The notes beneath the pieces are model-generated. The model was not told the DNA's origin. It saw only the letters and a list, made by a program, of their open reading frames with translations, and searched no databases. A stretch of DNA of 64,000 nucleotides from Phymatolithon calcareum (lineage: Eukaryota; Rhodophyta; Florideophyceae; Hapalidiales), in the NCBI GenBank assembly GCA_977006965.1, contig OZ345381.1:62001-126000 (forward strand), given 5' to 3'. Positions within the stretch are counted from its first letter, which is position 1, and every line of letters begins with the position of its first letter. The position numbers and the translations under genes were made by a program. Of the stretch, positions 52,370-62,159 are shown one piece after another.

Positions 52370-53323
52370 CTACGTGGTATGAGTGCCGCAACGGATTTTT
52401 TGCAAGTCGCTCTCTCGAGCTCTTGACTTGGCAATAGCGTCCTCATGCTGTGCCAAAACTGAAACGCTCTTGTCTATCGACTTTTGAATGGTATCAATCT
52501 TCGAAGTCAGCAGAGACATCCGATTATTTGTTTGAAAGAGCTCTTCAGAAATGCACTCCAAACATGTTTCAATTAGCGATGATCCAGTTTCGCCTCGAGC
52601 GCCCAGACGCATATCTTCCTCCTCTATTATTTCCCTTACCTTGTCGGAATTGACTGCAGTATCATTGTTTTCATCGTGTACGGCAAGACCAACGCGTTTC
52701 AATTGTTCTCGCTCCCATTCGTCCTCATCGCTATTCCCCGCAACTTTGTCGATCACCATTGGGTCGCATGCAGAAATGGTTTCGACGTCAAAAGCACTTC
52801 CAAGTTTCCGCTCAGTGGCATCTCTGTCCAGAGAGATGAATTCAGCGTTTCGGATGGCGGCCAAGGCGTCGTCGGAAATGTTTTCATTTTTCTCTTGGGC
52901 TGGGAGTGCGCGATGCGGCTCTGCATGAGCTATAATTATGTCATCACCTTCATTTTCTGAAGCAGATACTCCACAGCCGGTTTGGCTTTTCGGCCTACTC
53001 GCCGTCTGCTCGCGAAGCAACTGAAGTCCATGAGACGAGTAGTCGGGTCTCTCATCGTTGTCAAGGTGAGCTTCCTTTGAGTCATCTCCAAATATCGCGC
53101 TATGCCGAGGAACACCAAACGGCCGGCTATGAGGCTTCGAACGCGTTGATTGGATCTTCGCAAGACTGGGCACAGGCACAGGCTTCCCTTTCCGGGGAGC
53201 GTGGATTTCGTCATTATCTGATTCGCTTTCGACGGTGAAAGACAGTCGCTCAGGGCGCTTTTTCCTCTTCATTGACTTGTTCCTTCTCTTTCTTCTGCTG
53301 AACGGGTCTTCATTATTGTCCAT
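52370..53323 (-). CDS. acidic coiled-coil protein, GCFC/PAXBP1-like N-terminus (tentative)
   Basis: A 317-aa intron-free protein, starting with MDNNEDPFSRRKRRNKSMKR, a strongly basic patch that could be a nuclear signal. The middle is acidic and disordered. Near residue 195-206 the block GNSDEDEWEREQLKRVG resembles a conserved acidic-tryptophan-basic block in GCF/PAXBP1/ILP1 spliceosome-associated proteins. The C-terminal 80 residues are helical (MSLLTSKIDTIQKSIDKSV). Those proteins are much longer, with a large C-terminal domain that is missing here, so this may be a short relative or an unrelated protein. It is divergent from PSMA4, with 344 bp between the two start codons. Confidence 0.55.
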   Translation of the reverse strand: MDNNEDPFSRRKRRNKSMKRKKRPERLSFTVESESDNDEIHAPRKGKPVPVPSLAKIQSTRSKPHSRPFGVPRHSAIFGDDSKEAHLDNDERPDYSSHGLQLLREQTASRPKSQTGCGVSASENEGDDIIIAHAEPHRALPAQEKNENISDDALAAIRNAEFISLDRDATERKLGSAFDVETISACDPMVIDKVAGNSDEDEWEREQLKRVGLAVHDENNDTAVNSDKVREIIEEEDMRLGARGETGSSLIETCLECISEELFQTNNRMSLLTSKIDTIQKSIDKSVSVLAQHEDAIAKSRARESDLQKIRCGTHTT

Positions 53324-53667
53324 TCTTGTCTAAAGCATTGACGGAGCGCCATCAAGGTAAACTTGGTTACCTTTTGCCCTGCGCAACTTTGGGCTGCAAT
53401 AGTTTTGGGGGACATCTTGCGTCCAAAAAAGACCTAAAGCAAAAACATTTGGGATCAAAATAAAGTATAAATGTGGCCACGTGTATAACAGTTCAATGAC
53501 AGAGCTCAGTATGCTGGAGGATGGGTCTATGCGGATGATGCGCTTTTCATTTGCCGCCGAAGTCACCCTGACGTTCCTACCAGTGCACCGATCAGATTAG
53601 CCCTCAAAGCGTCGCGATCTGAAGAAAAAAACGTTCGCTGCGTCGCTTGCATCTGTTTACTTGAAGC

Positions 53668-54644
53668 ATGGTGCGTTCCGCCGAAGTTCTCTGGGCGCAC
53701 AACACGCGGATTGCGAATCTCTGGCGCCTAACTCATGTTATTTTTCTTCCGCACCTCTTAATTCTCAGGCTGGGCGACGCTATGACTCTCGGACAACGTA
53801 AGTCTCGTCCCGGAATTACATAATTCGGAAATGCATGATTCTTGTTTCGTGATGTTCTAACTCTTTGCTCCACTGCGTGAATTCGATGTTTACCGTGATG
53901 CCCCCAATTATTGATTAAGATAGTACTTTTTCTCCGGAAGGGCGTCTCTTCCAAGTCGAATACGCGATGGAGGCAATTGGACATGCAGGTGCTGCCGTCG
54001 GCGTCATGTCTCCGGAAGGCGTAGTTTTAGCAGCGGAGAAGAAAACAGCTTCGAAACTGCTTGACACCGGAAAACGTTCGGAAAAAATGTATCAGATTGA
54101 CAACCACATTATGTGCGCAGTGGCTGGGATCACGGCGGATGCAAACATTCTTATCAACCAGGCGCGTTTGGTTTCGCAGCGCTACTCTTTCGCGTATCAG
54201 GAACCTGTGCCGGTGGAATACCTTGTGCAGAACATCTGCGATACCAAGCAAACTTACACGCAGTTTGGAGGCTTGCGTCCGTTTGGTGTGAGTTATCTGT
54301 TTGCTGGCTGGGACAGGCACTACGGGTTCCAGTTGTACCAGACCGATCCCAGCGGCAATTACGGTGGATGGAAGGCAACTGCCATTGGTGCAAACAGCGC
54401 TGCGGCAAGCAGCATTCTGAAGAGCGATTACAAGGAGGGTCTTTCGTTGTCTGATGCGTTAGCATTGACGATTAAGGTACTGACGAAAACTATGGATAGC
54501 GCTACCCTATCACCGGAAAAACTTGAGCTTTCCACTGTAACCATGAGTGAGGGCAAGCTTGTGCAACATGAACTGACGAAGAAAGAATTGGAGTCCCTTC
54601 TCAAGAAATCCGGTGTTCTCGCTCCTGCGAAACCAGAGGTATAA
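53668..54644 (+). CDS. PSMA4: 20S proteasome alpha subunit type 4
   Basis: The alpha-3/alpha type 4 ring subunit of the 20S proteasome. Exons, as I place them, are 53668-53670 (ATG only), 53769-53797 and 53924-54644, giving 250 residues. Exon 2 encodes the family N-terminus after the start (RRYDSRTT) and exon 3 opens with [21 protein letters not shown], the alpha-subunit signature. [15 protein letters not shown] and [18 protein letters not shown] are diagnostic of this subunit. Intron lengths are 98 and 126 nt, GT-AG (donors gtgcgt and gtaagt). The one-codon first exon is inferred from the donor directly after ATG and the phase; without it there is no Met ahead of the RRYDSR block. The C-terminus is ordinary. 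Confidence 0.9.
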
Positions 54645-55150
54645 ACTGTATGAATTTAACATTAAAGCCACTCGCTGTTTGTATGCGATATCGCCATTCA
54701 GTGCTGGTATTCGGGATCAGTTTGGGAATTAGATACCAGAAGCATTGATACGCAACGAATACTGCATCTCCCATGGTTGACGCTCAGCGTTTCCAACGCG
54801 TAGTCGAGAAGAAATATTGCCAATTTTAATTGCGAGCTCGCAGCGAACATGCTGTGCTTCTTGTATGCGTTTCGAACCCAGTTCACGGCGGTATTCGGTC
54901 GTCAACGGCAGTAGGGCAAGAACAGCCGCTGCCAGCATAGCAAGCGATGCATGGTTGGTTGACAAACTTGGGGACGTGCCAAGGTATAGAAGTTGAGTTT
55001 GCCAGACAAGTATAGGTGATATCTTGAACGCTCAATTCAAATTCCGATTCTCCTAGGAAAACCTTGCCATGCACGCTGATTACCATATTCGCATGACGCG
55101 CACACATTTTCTCTTACAGACCCAAACAGTCTTCACGCCACCATTCTAGT
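54645..55150. other. intergenic, no gene seen
   Basis: About 500 bp. Short minus-strand frames (55107-54883, 54965-54729) have no motif. It probably holds the PSMA4 3' end and the 3' flank of the next gene. Confidence 0.4.
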
Positions 55151-55904
55151 TTAAGAATCAGACAACGATTCGGCGATTCTGGACGAAAGTACATCCTTCG
55201 CGTCCGGAAAGAAATAGAATAATTGTCGGACAGCGAAATAGTTGATTGGAAAAGCTCCAACATCAAGCAAACCTTCGGTGTTGGTTAGGTTCTGACCTTT
55301 CGACATGAAATAGTCGAAAACATACTCTACAACAAGTCCCGGAGATGGGCGCTTCTCCAGGCCTTCGCAAAGTTCTTCGAGTATTTTCTTACCCAGTATC
55401 ACTGTGTGTCTAAGGCACGAGATGCGCACCAGTCCGTGCTTAATTGCTCCGTCAGCACGCTGTTCTCCAACTTCGCAAATGCTTGCAGGGAATGAAAAGA
55501 GACGTGAAAACTTACTTGGTCTTCTTCTTATAGTTAGTAACATCCGCGTCAACAATCCATCCTCCTGGTGTCTCCATGACATTTAATATATCGGTGAATT
55601 GTTGAAGGCCTTCATCGGGAGCAGCATTGGGGATAGGGGATGCAATACTTTCCCCAGGGATTTGGGCAACTGCAGCCGAGTGCCCACGTCCCCTAAATCG
55701 CGAATGAGATGAACTGGAAGAGCATCGCTCGACGTTCCAGCTGCGGTCGCATCTTTTCCGGAGAGCATGACCCGCGAGCGGCATAAAACCAAGCACAACC
55801 ATCGGAAAGTTGGTTGACAGGGTCTGATGTGGCGCGGTGGCGGCGTAAAGGAATGGATATGGCTCGAAATTGTTCCGCACGCAGATCGCGCCAGGTGAAA
55901 TCAC
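55151..55904 (-). CDS. unrecognised protein, probably two exons
   Basis: Two minus-strand frames, 55904-55512 and 55582-55151, look protein-like (FEPYPFLYAATAPHQTL and LQQFTDILNVMETPGGWIVD; then GLVVEYVFDYFMSKGQNL). They can be joined in frame by removing 55482-55515, a 34-nt GT-AG segment (gtaagttttc ... ctgcaag), to give 239 residues. The first codon at 55904 is GTG, and an ATG a few codons upstream is followed by an in-frame stop, so the 5' end is unresolved; another exon or a frame error is possible. No family recognised. Confidence 0.45.
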
Positions 55905-56299
55905 TCAGATCGCCATTTAAGGGCCAATTGTGATTGGTCCTGCCATGAAGTATGATACATTACAGAGCCCTTGCATTGTTTTATCCCTTTTCAATTGATT
56001 GTAACTTTGCAGAACAAAAGCTTGGTTCAGCTTCCTCCACTTTTTCTTCTCTTGGGAGCGGCAGGTATTCTTTCCTGTGGAAGAAATACATATTCTTAGG
56101 GTTGTCTAAGTTCTCAAAAACACTAATGTAGCGACGTTCACACAACAAACGTGGAATCCGTCCATGAGCATCGAAGTACAGAGAAAGTCCTCTCTAGAAA
56201 CTAGTGATTAGGTTTATTTCATAGTACTTGTCAATCCTTCAAATTGTGCTACCCCTTCAGTATACACCGCAAGTTTAAAGTGAAGAACTGAGCTTTTAT
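55905..56299. other. intergenic, no gene seen
   Basis: About 400 bp with no frame of note. Confidence 0.4.
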
Positions 56300-56620
56300 T
56301 TGTATTGTATTCTGCATTTCCCCGAGGTGAGGTTAGCAGCGCTTCGAGGGTTTAAGTTTTCTACATTCTGTTCTATCATGTGCGAAATTAAGAGCTATTT
56401 GTACGTTTCGGTGGGGGACGTCGCTAATGAGTGACTCAGAGGCCCCAATGCGGATTGGTGTGGAGAAGCCAAGTGCTCGAGCGCCTTCTCTACTTCCTTG
56501 ACGTCCCGCACGGGACGCCTCCCCTCGCAGCAACCGAGGGGATCTTGTGCTGCGCGCGGATGCGTGCATTACAGGCCCGGAAGATCTTTCACAAGTGGCA
56601 TAAACTGCTTTCATGGCGCG
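56300..56620 (-). repeat. inverted copy of a dispersed LINE-associated repeat
   Basis: Reverse complement resembles 25340-25575, including gtctcctcggttg-like, ggggagg(c/t)gt(c)ccgtgcggga and tgcattacagg words, and the agaatacaatacaa tail. It is the 5' part of the fragment seen at 25.3 kb. No open reading frame is preserved. Confidence 0.7.
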
Positions 56621-57395
56621 ATGGCGGATAACCCCCGGCGCCGTGCCCTTAAATAGACAGGCATGAGCTCTAAAACTTGCCAACGCCCTTGTCGATTCTA
56701 TGTCCAGCCCTTGCAAAGTAACATCATGGAGGACCGCGTCTTCATGGAATGGGATGAAAGATGGTATGAGTCTCGCCGCATGACTACTGGCCTATTGCTG
56801 AGAGCATGTGTGCCGAGACAGTGTCGGATACTCGTTGCGCAGAACAGTCTCACGCATCTACAGCTAAACCAACCATCGCCTGAGTAGTGTATGTGTATCA
56901 CCGACAGTGCACGTTGGGGGGATGCGAATACCTGAGTGTATTCGGTCACGAGGGTGTGTGCGTAATCGATTGTGACCGTTGATGTAGATGTAGCTGCAAA
57001 ACATGCAGAGCGTGGGTTCTGTCTTGTGCCGAGAGTGATAGCAAAACGGTGCGTTCAGTGTCAGCGCAATTGCTCAATTAACAGGAGAAATTGGCAGTAT
57101 TTTCACGCAATTCGTCACGTTCATACAGTAGAACGCGGCCAATTGTTAAGATAGATACAGTAGACGACCCGGACAACAAGCTTCCAAGCGTTTACAGCAT
57201 CATCAACAGCGTAAGGTGCGATTGCCATGATCATCATCATACCACGCTACTCCCACGGCGCTTATTTAGCCAAGACCAGAGCTGAAAAATTGGCACCGGA
57301 AGCAGGCTTCGTCCACAACGGCAGAGACGGTGATTCGTGCAGACAGCTTGAAAGCGGTTGCCGACAAGAGTACAAGTCTTTAGCGTTACTGCACA
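56621..57395. promoter_or_regulatory. upstream region of first bPH_1 gene
   Basis: From about 57100 the sequence matches the upstream region of the second bPH_1 gene (59660-60120): attcgtcacgttcat, gaacgcggcc, atagataca, tttacag, gatcatcatcat and acggcgcttattta occur in the same order. So gene plus promoter were duplicated together. This copy has no 120-bp tandem units. The first 480 bp hold no gene. Confidence 0.6.
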
Positions 57396-57788
57396 ATGGG
57401 CCTTTTGGACACTGCGCTCGGGAACGCCACGGCGGAAGACAAGAAGGAGGTCGAGAGCAAGATTCGTCCCATCCTCGCAGACGGAGAAACAGTTTCACAT
57501 GCGTACAAAGTCGGTGTGAGAGATCAGTGCGTGTTCACTAACTATCGTCTCATTCTCATCGACAAGCAGGGCCTTACTGGGAAGAGACAGATGATTGCAA
57601 ATTTCCCGTACAAGTCATTCCAGAGCTGGTCAACTTGTAACGCTGGGACGATGGATTTGGACAGCGAACTTTACATTACAATTGCGGGCGGCACAGGACT
57701 TCCTCTGAGGTTTAATTTTGGGAAGAATGTTGACATTAACGGTGTTTCCAAACTCATCAGCACTCATGTGTTCCATGCGCACAAGTAG
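57396..57788 (+). CDS. bacterial-PH-domain protein (bPH_1), copy 1
   Basis: A 130-aa protein made of one bacterial-type PH domain (formerly DUF1696). It starts MGLLDTALGNATAEDKK and has the family's EGE-like DGETVSHAYK, the CVFTNYRLILIDKQG strand-turn-strand and ELYITIAGG. The domain is common in bacteria and has no agreed function; it resembles PH domains that bind lipid or peptide. The start is the ATG at 57396. There is no signal peptide or membrane segment. It is about 85% identical to copy 2 at 60121. Copy number and presence in a eukaryote suggest transfer from bacteria, an inference. Confidence 0.85.
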   Translation: MGLLDTALGNATAEDKKEVESKIRPILADGETVSHAYKVGVRDQCVFTNYRLILIDKQGLTGKRQMIANFPYKSFQSWSTCNAGTMDLDSELYITIAGGTGLPLRFNFGKNVDINGVSKLISTHVFHAHK

Positions 57789-58448
57789 TAGACGTCACAT
57801 CTGCAATTCGTCCTGGACCTACTCACCCTAGATGAAATTTGGTGAACGGGTTCCCATAGACAAGGAATAAAGTTTTCCCGTGACTAGAGAAGATCGTCGC
57901 TTCCGGGCGATTGGTTGCACATGGATTCCACCTAGTCGTGGTGTGCCGCAAGGCTCAGCCTCTGAGTAGCAAAACGGTTTCCAAATTGAACTACCTCTTC
58001 AGGAGAAAACTGTCGTAAAAGATAGTAGTAGGATAGGGTAGAGCATACCGTTGACCAAGTCCCACATTGTGCGCATTCTCGCCAGAAAGAAAGAAGAAGA
58101 AAATGGGATGAACGATGGTACATTGTGACGTTGAAGAAATTGAACTGCACCCAAATACCAGAACCACGAAGCAACAAAACGACTTAAGTCTCGACATTGT
58201 AGGCCCCCAGATAGCATCTTAGTCTCCGACGACGTGGACGAGCATAACTACGCAACAGCCCCGACTGTCTCGAAACAGCGCGTTATCGTTTGTGCCGAAG
58301 ACGGCGACGAACTCGACATGTATCGCACCATCCCATTCCAGTTTGGCGGAGTTTGGATTTTAGTGTGACGCGCCGAAGAACCTGTCGTGGAAGAGCGGTG
58401 GCCGATGAAGCTGCGGTTTCTTCATTCGACACGGAGGTATTTGCGGCC
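57789..58448. other. intergenic, no gene seen
   Basis: About 650 bp downstream of the first bPH_1 gene. Short frames only. Confidence 0.4.
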
Positions 58449-58498
58449 AGATTTGACAGTGCTTGAAACATACATGCGTTTCAGGCAGTGTCAAATCT
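58449..58498. repeat. hairpin, 21-bp arms
   Basis: Arms 58449-58469 (agatttgacagtgcttgaaac) shortened here to a description: the right arm at 58478-58498 is its reverse complement except two positions, with an 8-nt loop. A small inverted-repeat element or stem-loop; no gene adjoins. Confidence 0.75.
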
Positions 58499-58739
58499 AC
58501 CACTTTCGCGCGGCAGCACCATCCGATGGTTTACGGCTGCGCTCAACAGGAACCGAGGATGTTTGATGTGATGATGGGGAATCTATGAAATCGTATGGAA
58601 CAAATCATGAAGTTCACAAAGAGGGTGTTTGGATACCGTGTCACTGCGGCGTCCCGACCGCTCGTGAGCTCGCGCGACCGGGGATTTTGAAGCTGCGCGT
58701 GGTGTCGCCTCGAGCGAGACAGTGGAACCATTGATTCTA

Positions 58740-58889
58740 CTCTGTTCTGCATGGGCTGTTTCTTGGCGGAAACTCAACAGAAGCGTACGTGGCAAAACGG
58801 TAAATGATTCGTGTAGAGAGAGACCAGTAGAGCTACTCCAACTTTTGAACAATTAGAACTTGCTCGAGGTAAAGTTCAGGCGTTAAGTA
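58740..58889 (+). mobile_element. LINE 3' fragment
   Basis: Plus-strand frame fragment with KTVNDSCRERPVELLQ-like residues, ending ...LLEVKFRR and a stop, the same ending as at 45.9-46.08 kb (LLESKFRR) and at 26.2 kb. A shorter piece of the same tail (cttgctcgaggttaagttca) lies at 59266. Only the last 50 codons or so are preserved, with one stop. Confidence 0.65.
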
Positions 58890-59659
58890 AAAGTTGACAA
58901 CCTGGTTGTCTCACGTTGTCATCAACGACTATAGATCCTTTACGATGGCGCGCAGGTGTGTGAAAAAGGAGGAATTTGTCGGCAGTATTCCCTATCAAAT
59001 GGTGCGTTCGGTAAAAACTACCGCCGTAACGTCGATAGTGTGCCTCTGTTTTGATGCTGGTCCACTGATATTGCTGACATCGAACGGTGCGGTCAGTAAA
59101 AATAACAGCCGTTAAGCCGACAGTCTGTATGTGCTTCGGTGCTGTTGTAGCTGTTCGCGACAGCGAGAGACATGCAGGTTGTCAACCTATACTTATTTTC
59201 ACGGACTGATTTGCAACTTCTACTTCCACCTACAGGAGCTCACGAGATGAACAAATTGTACTATTAAACTTGCTCGAGGTTAAGTTCAGTCGTTAATATA
59301 TAATTGTTGCCTGCTGCAAAAGCAAGAAAGGCACATCAACCGAGAGTAAAGACTGAAAACGATCAGCTGTTGCTAATCTACAAAACCAAAATGAGGGTGG
59401 GAATTCGAAGAAGCAGAGGAGATTTTTAAGTCTACCCTGCTTCTTGAAACACGTCAAGACCAGGCGTACAGTAGTGGCTTGGGTGTGTTGCTTGTTCTAC
59501 AGTAGGTCTCCATATCTCAATCATAATGCTCACTTTGGCTACAAAGCGATCTCGATTTTCAATTTTGCTTTTCGTAGTGCGTTCATAATTCCATCAAACG
59601 CCCAATTCGTACCGCCATTCTGTAAGAATTATAGGCCTCGTTCTTAAGCAAACTGCATG
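58890..59659. other. intergenic, no gene seen
   Basis: No supported gene. The word tgcgtt/gcg(t)cggtaaaaact(a)ccgccgtaa and a similar one at 59090 are weak internal repeats. Confidence 0.35.
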
Positions 59660-59782
59660 ATTTAACACGCAGTTCGTCACGTTCATTGAACGCGGCCGAT
59701 TGTCAAGATAGATAAAATATGGTGATCGGTACAATAAGCATCCCAGGGTTTACAGTGTCGTCAACAGTGCAATGTTCTGCTG

Positions 59783-60015
59783 CCACACCGTGATCATCAT
59801 CATTGCTGTATAAGTGGAGTCATTATAATATAATGATTATAATGACTACACTCGCACGGCGCTTATTTATCCCAGACCAGATGTGCCAAATTGGGGTGCA
59901 CCCCACACCGTGATCATCATCATTACTGTATAAGTGGAGTCATTATATTATAATGACTCCACTCGCACGGCGCTTATTTATCCCAGACCAGATGTGCCAA
60001 ATTTGGGTGCACCCC
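59783..60015. repeat. 120-bp tandem promoter units with palindrome
   Basis: Two units start ccacaccgtgatcatcatca at 59783 and 59903 and end ggtgcacc. Each holds a self-complementary segment. In the second it is perfect: arms 59933-59947 (agtggagtcattata) and 59949-59963 with a 1-nt centre. In the first the arms are extended by an extra tgattata. Both units contain acggcgcttatttat, which also occurs upstream of copy 1. The array ends about 105 bp before the second bPH_1 start codon, so it probably acts in its promoter. Confidence 0.8.
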
Positions 60016-60120
60016 AACTGGGGGCAGCTGAGAAAACGCACGTTCGTGCTCGTGACAACAGCTTGAAAGCGGTTGGCGACAAGAGTACTGTACTGTACAA
60101 GTCTTTACCGGTCCTACACC

Positions 60121-60513
60121 ATGGGTCTTTTGGACACTGCGCTCGGAAACGCCGCGGCGGCAGACAGGGAGAACGTCGAAAGCAAGATTCGTCCCATCCT
60201 CGCAGACGGAGAAACCGTTTCACATGCGTACAAGGTCGGTATGAGAGATCTGTGCGTGTTCACTAACTATCGTCTCATTATCATTGACAAGCAGGGCCTT
60301 ACTGGGAAGAGACAGATGATTGCAAGTTACCCGTACAAGTCATTCCAGAGCTGGTCAACTTGTAATGCTGGGACTTTTGATTTGGACAGCGAGCTTTACA
60401 TTACGATTGCGGGCGGCACAGGACTTCCGCTCAAGTTGAATTTTGGGAGGAAGGTTGACATTAACGGTATTTCCAAAGTCATCAGCGCTCATGTTTTCCA
60501 TGCGCGCATGTAA
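60121..60513 (+). CDS. bacterial-PH-domain protein (bPH_1), copy 2
   Basis: A 130-aa protein, duplicate of the gene at 57396. The ATG is at 60121; an earlier in-frame codon at 60073 is TTG-type and its extension is not conserved in copy 1. Changes cluster in the first 20 residues (AAAADRENVES versus ATAEDKKEVES) and the C-terminus. The core from DGETVSHAYK to VDINGISKVIS is preserved, implying selection on the protein. Its promoter has the additional tandem palindrome units. Confidence 0.87.
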   Translation: MGLLDTALGNAAAADRENVESKIRPILADGETVSHAYKVGMRDLCVFTNYRLIIIDKQGLTGKRQMIASYPYKSFQSWSTCNAGTFDLDSELYITIAGGTGLPLKLNFGRKVDINGISKVISAHVFHARM

Positions 60514-60731
60514 TATCGTCACATATACTAGTGTATTTCAATATTTGAAACAGCAGTTTCAAGTGCCGCGTGCGCTCGTTTATATTACTATACAAAGCGA
60601 TACATCTAAAATACAATTCGCTACAAAGCGCACGGACAAAGCCATGTCGTGCACAGTTCAAAACTGATCCACCGTCGCATTCTCCCCCCCCCCCCACCAC
60701 TACCGTACAATCCGAAAATTCCTCCTCACCC

Positions 60732-62159
60732 TCAACGAGCCACCTCCGTCATGACGAATTCCACCCCAACATCCTGCCCCCCATTGCAAAACTTTCTCAA
60801 CTGCGGCACAACCCTTTCCGCACATTCCGCATCCCCCTGTTCAAACGCCACCAAATCCCTCTCCACAAACCTGAAAAACTGCTCCCGTTTCCCGTCATCC
60901 ACCCTATCCACAAACCGCTGTGCATACTCCAACGCCGCGTCCAGCGCACCGCACCACACCGCAGCCGCCACCAACATACCACTCGTCTCCGCACCGGGCA
61001 CGCAACCATTCCGTCGCATATCCCTCTCCACACGCGCGACCGCCCCTCGATCCAACTGCATACCCGCCGCCTGCAACGCCATTCGATAACTAACCTGATT
61101 CGGACAGAATTTCGTCCTCTTCAACACCTCATACACCCGTACAGCCACATCCGGCGCCCTTGCCGCAATACACACCTTCATCAACGCATGAAAAGTGTAT
61201 CGATCTCCAACATACGGCGATCTTCCAAGCATATCCTCAAACAACTCAAATGCCCCATCCATATCCGCCTTCCCCCCCTGTCCATAAGCCGCGATAAAAA
61301 TATTATAACTCACCTGTGTCGGCATCACACCCCCCGCACACATCTCCCTCCACACACACTCAACCTCCTCCCTTCTCCCCATCCGTCCATACGCCGCCAT
61401 AACCGCATTGAATGCCGCAGCCGGCACCTCCGCCCCCGCCTGTCGCATATGCTCTATCTCCACACGTGCCTCCTGCACCCTCCCCGCGTTCACCAGCGCG
61501 CCAACCGTCGCGCTCGCCGTGTAAGCGTCCGGTGCAATGCCGCGCATCGTCATGTATCTCCGCACCGCGCGCACGTCATGAATCTCCCCTGCGCGCCCTA
61601 ACGCGTCCAGGAACACGTTGCACAGCACGCGACCCGGGCGTCGCGCGGTCGCGAAAAGCTGCCGGCAGAGGTCGAGTTGCGGAGGCTGTGTGCGCGCCGC
61701 GGCGCCAAGCACGGCCGCCAGAACGTGCTCGTCTGGACGGACGCGGTCGGCGCGCATGCGTGCGTAGAGAGATAGCGCGGCGGACGGGGAGCGCGCTCGA
61801 CGGGCGCAGGTCAGCGCGGTGGCGTAGGAGTAGACGTCGGGACGCAGACCTTGCGATTGCATGCGGTCGAGGATGGCAAGGGAGCCGGCGAGGTCGCGGC
61901 GTTGGGAGAGGGTGCGCAGTTCGAGGTTGTAGGCATAGATGAGGTCTCGCTTCTCGAAGGGAGTGCGGGCGGGGGGTGGGGATGACGGGGGGGAGGGGGG
62001 TGTGGGGATTGAGGAGCGGCGGGTGGGGCGAGGGGTTGAGGGAGGGGGATGACGGTGCGAAGTGCTTTTGCGGCGGTTGCGTGAGGGTGGGGCAGGTGGT
62101 ACGACTTGGAAGCAGGGGGATTGTGGGGGGATGAAGAGTGTTGGACGATGACGCAACAT
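60732..62159 (-). CDS. pentatricopeptide repeat (PPR) protein
   Basis: A 475-aa intron-free protein starting at the ATG at 62159 (a longer frame upstream is low-complexity from tandem repeats). The first 60 residues are Pro/Ser/Arg-rich, typical of an organelle presequence. The rest consists of 35-residue helical repeats with PPR signatures: AGSLAILDRMQSQGLRPDVY, then ALSLYARMRADRVRPDE, FNAVMAAYGRMGRREEVECV, VSYNIFIAAYGQGG and others, roughly ten units. PPR proteins bind organelle RNA in a sequence-specific way and act in RNA processing or translation. No DYW or SMR domain is visible. The coding strand is C-rich at the 5' end and G-rich at the 3' end. Confidence 0.9.
   Translation of the reverse strand: MLRHRPTLFIPPQSPCFQVVPPAPPSRNRRKSTSHRHPPPSTPRPTRRSSIPTPPSPPSSPPPARTPFEKRDLIYAYNLELRTLSQRRDLAGSLAILDRMQSQGLRPDVYSYATALTCARRARSPSAALSLYARMRADRVRPDEHVLAAVLGAAARTQPPQLDLCRQLFATARRPGRVLCNVFLDALGRAGEIHDVRAVRRYMTMRGIAPDAYTASATVGALVNAGRVQEARVEIEHMRQAGAEVPAAAFNAVMAAYGRMGRREEVECVWREMCAGGVMPTQVSYNIFIAAYGQGGKADMDGAFELFEDMLGRSPYVGDRYTFHALMKVCIAARAPDVAVRVYEVLKRTKFCPNQVSYRMALQAAGMQLDRGAVARVERDMRRNGCVPGAETSGMLVAAAVWCGALDAALEYAQRFVDRVDDGKREQFFRFVERDLVAFEQGDAECAERVVPQLRKFCNGGQDVGVEFVMTEVAR

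Noticed and set aside
61412-61942. Plus-strand frame of 176 codons
   Set aside because: Lies opposite the PPR coding sequence; Arg/Ala-rich product without motif.
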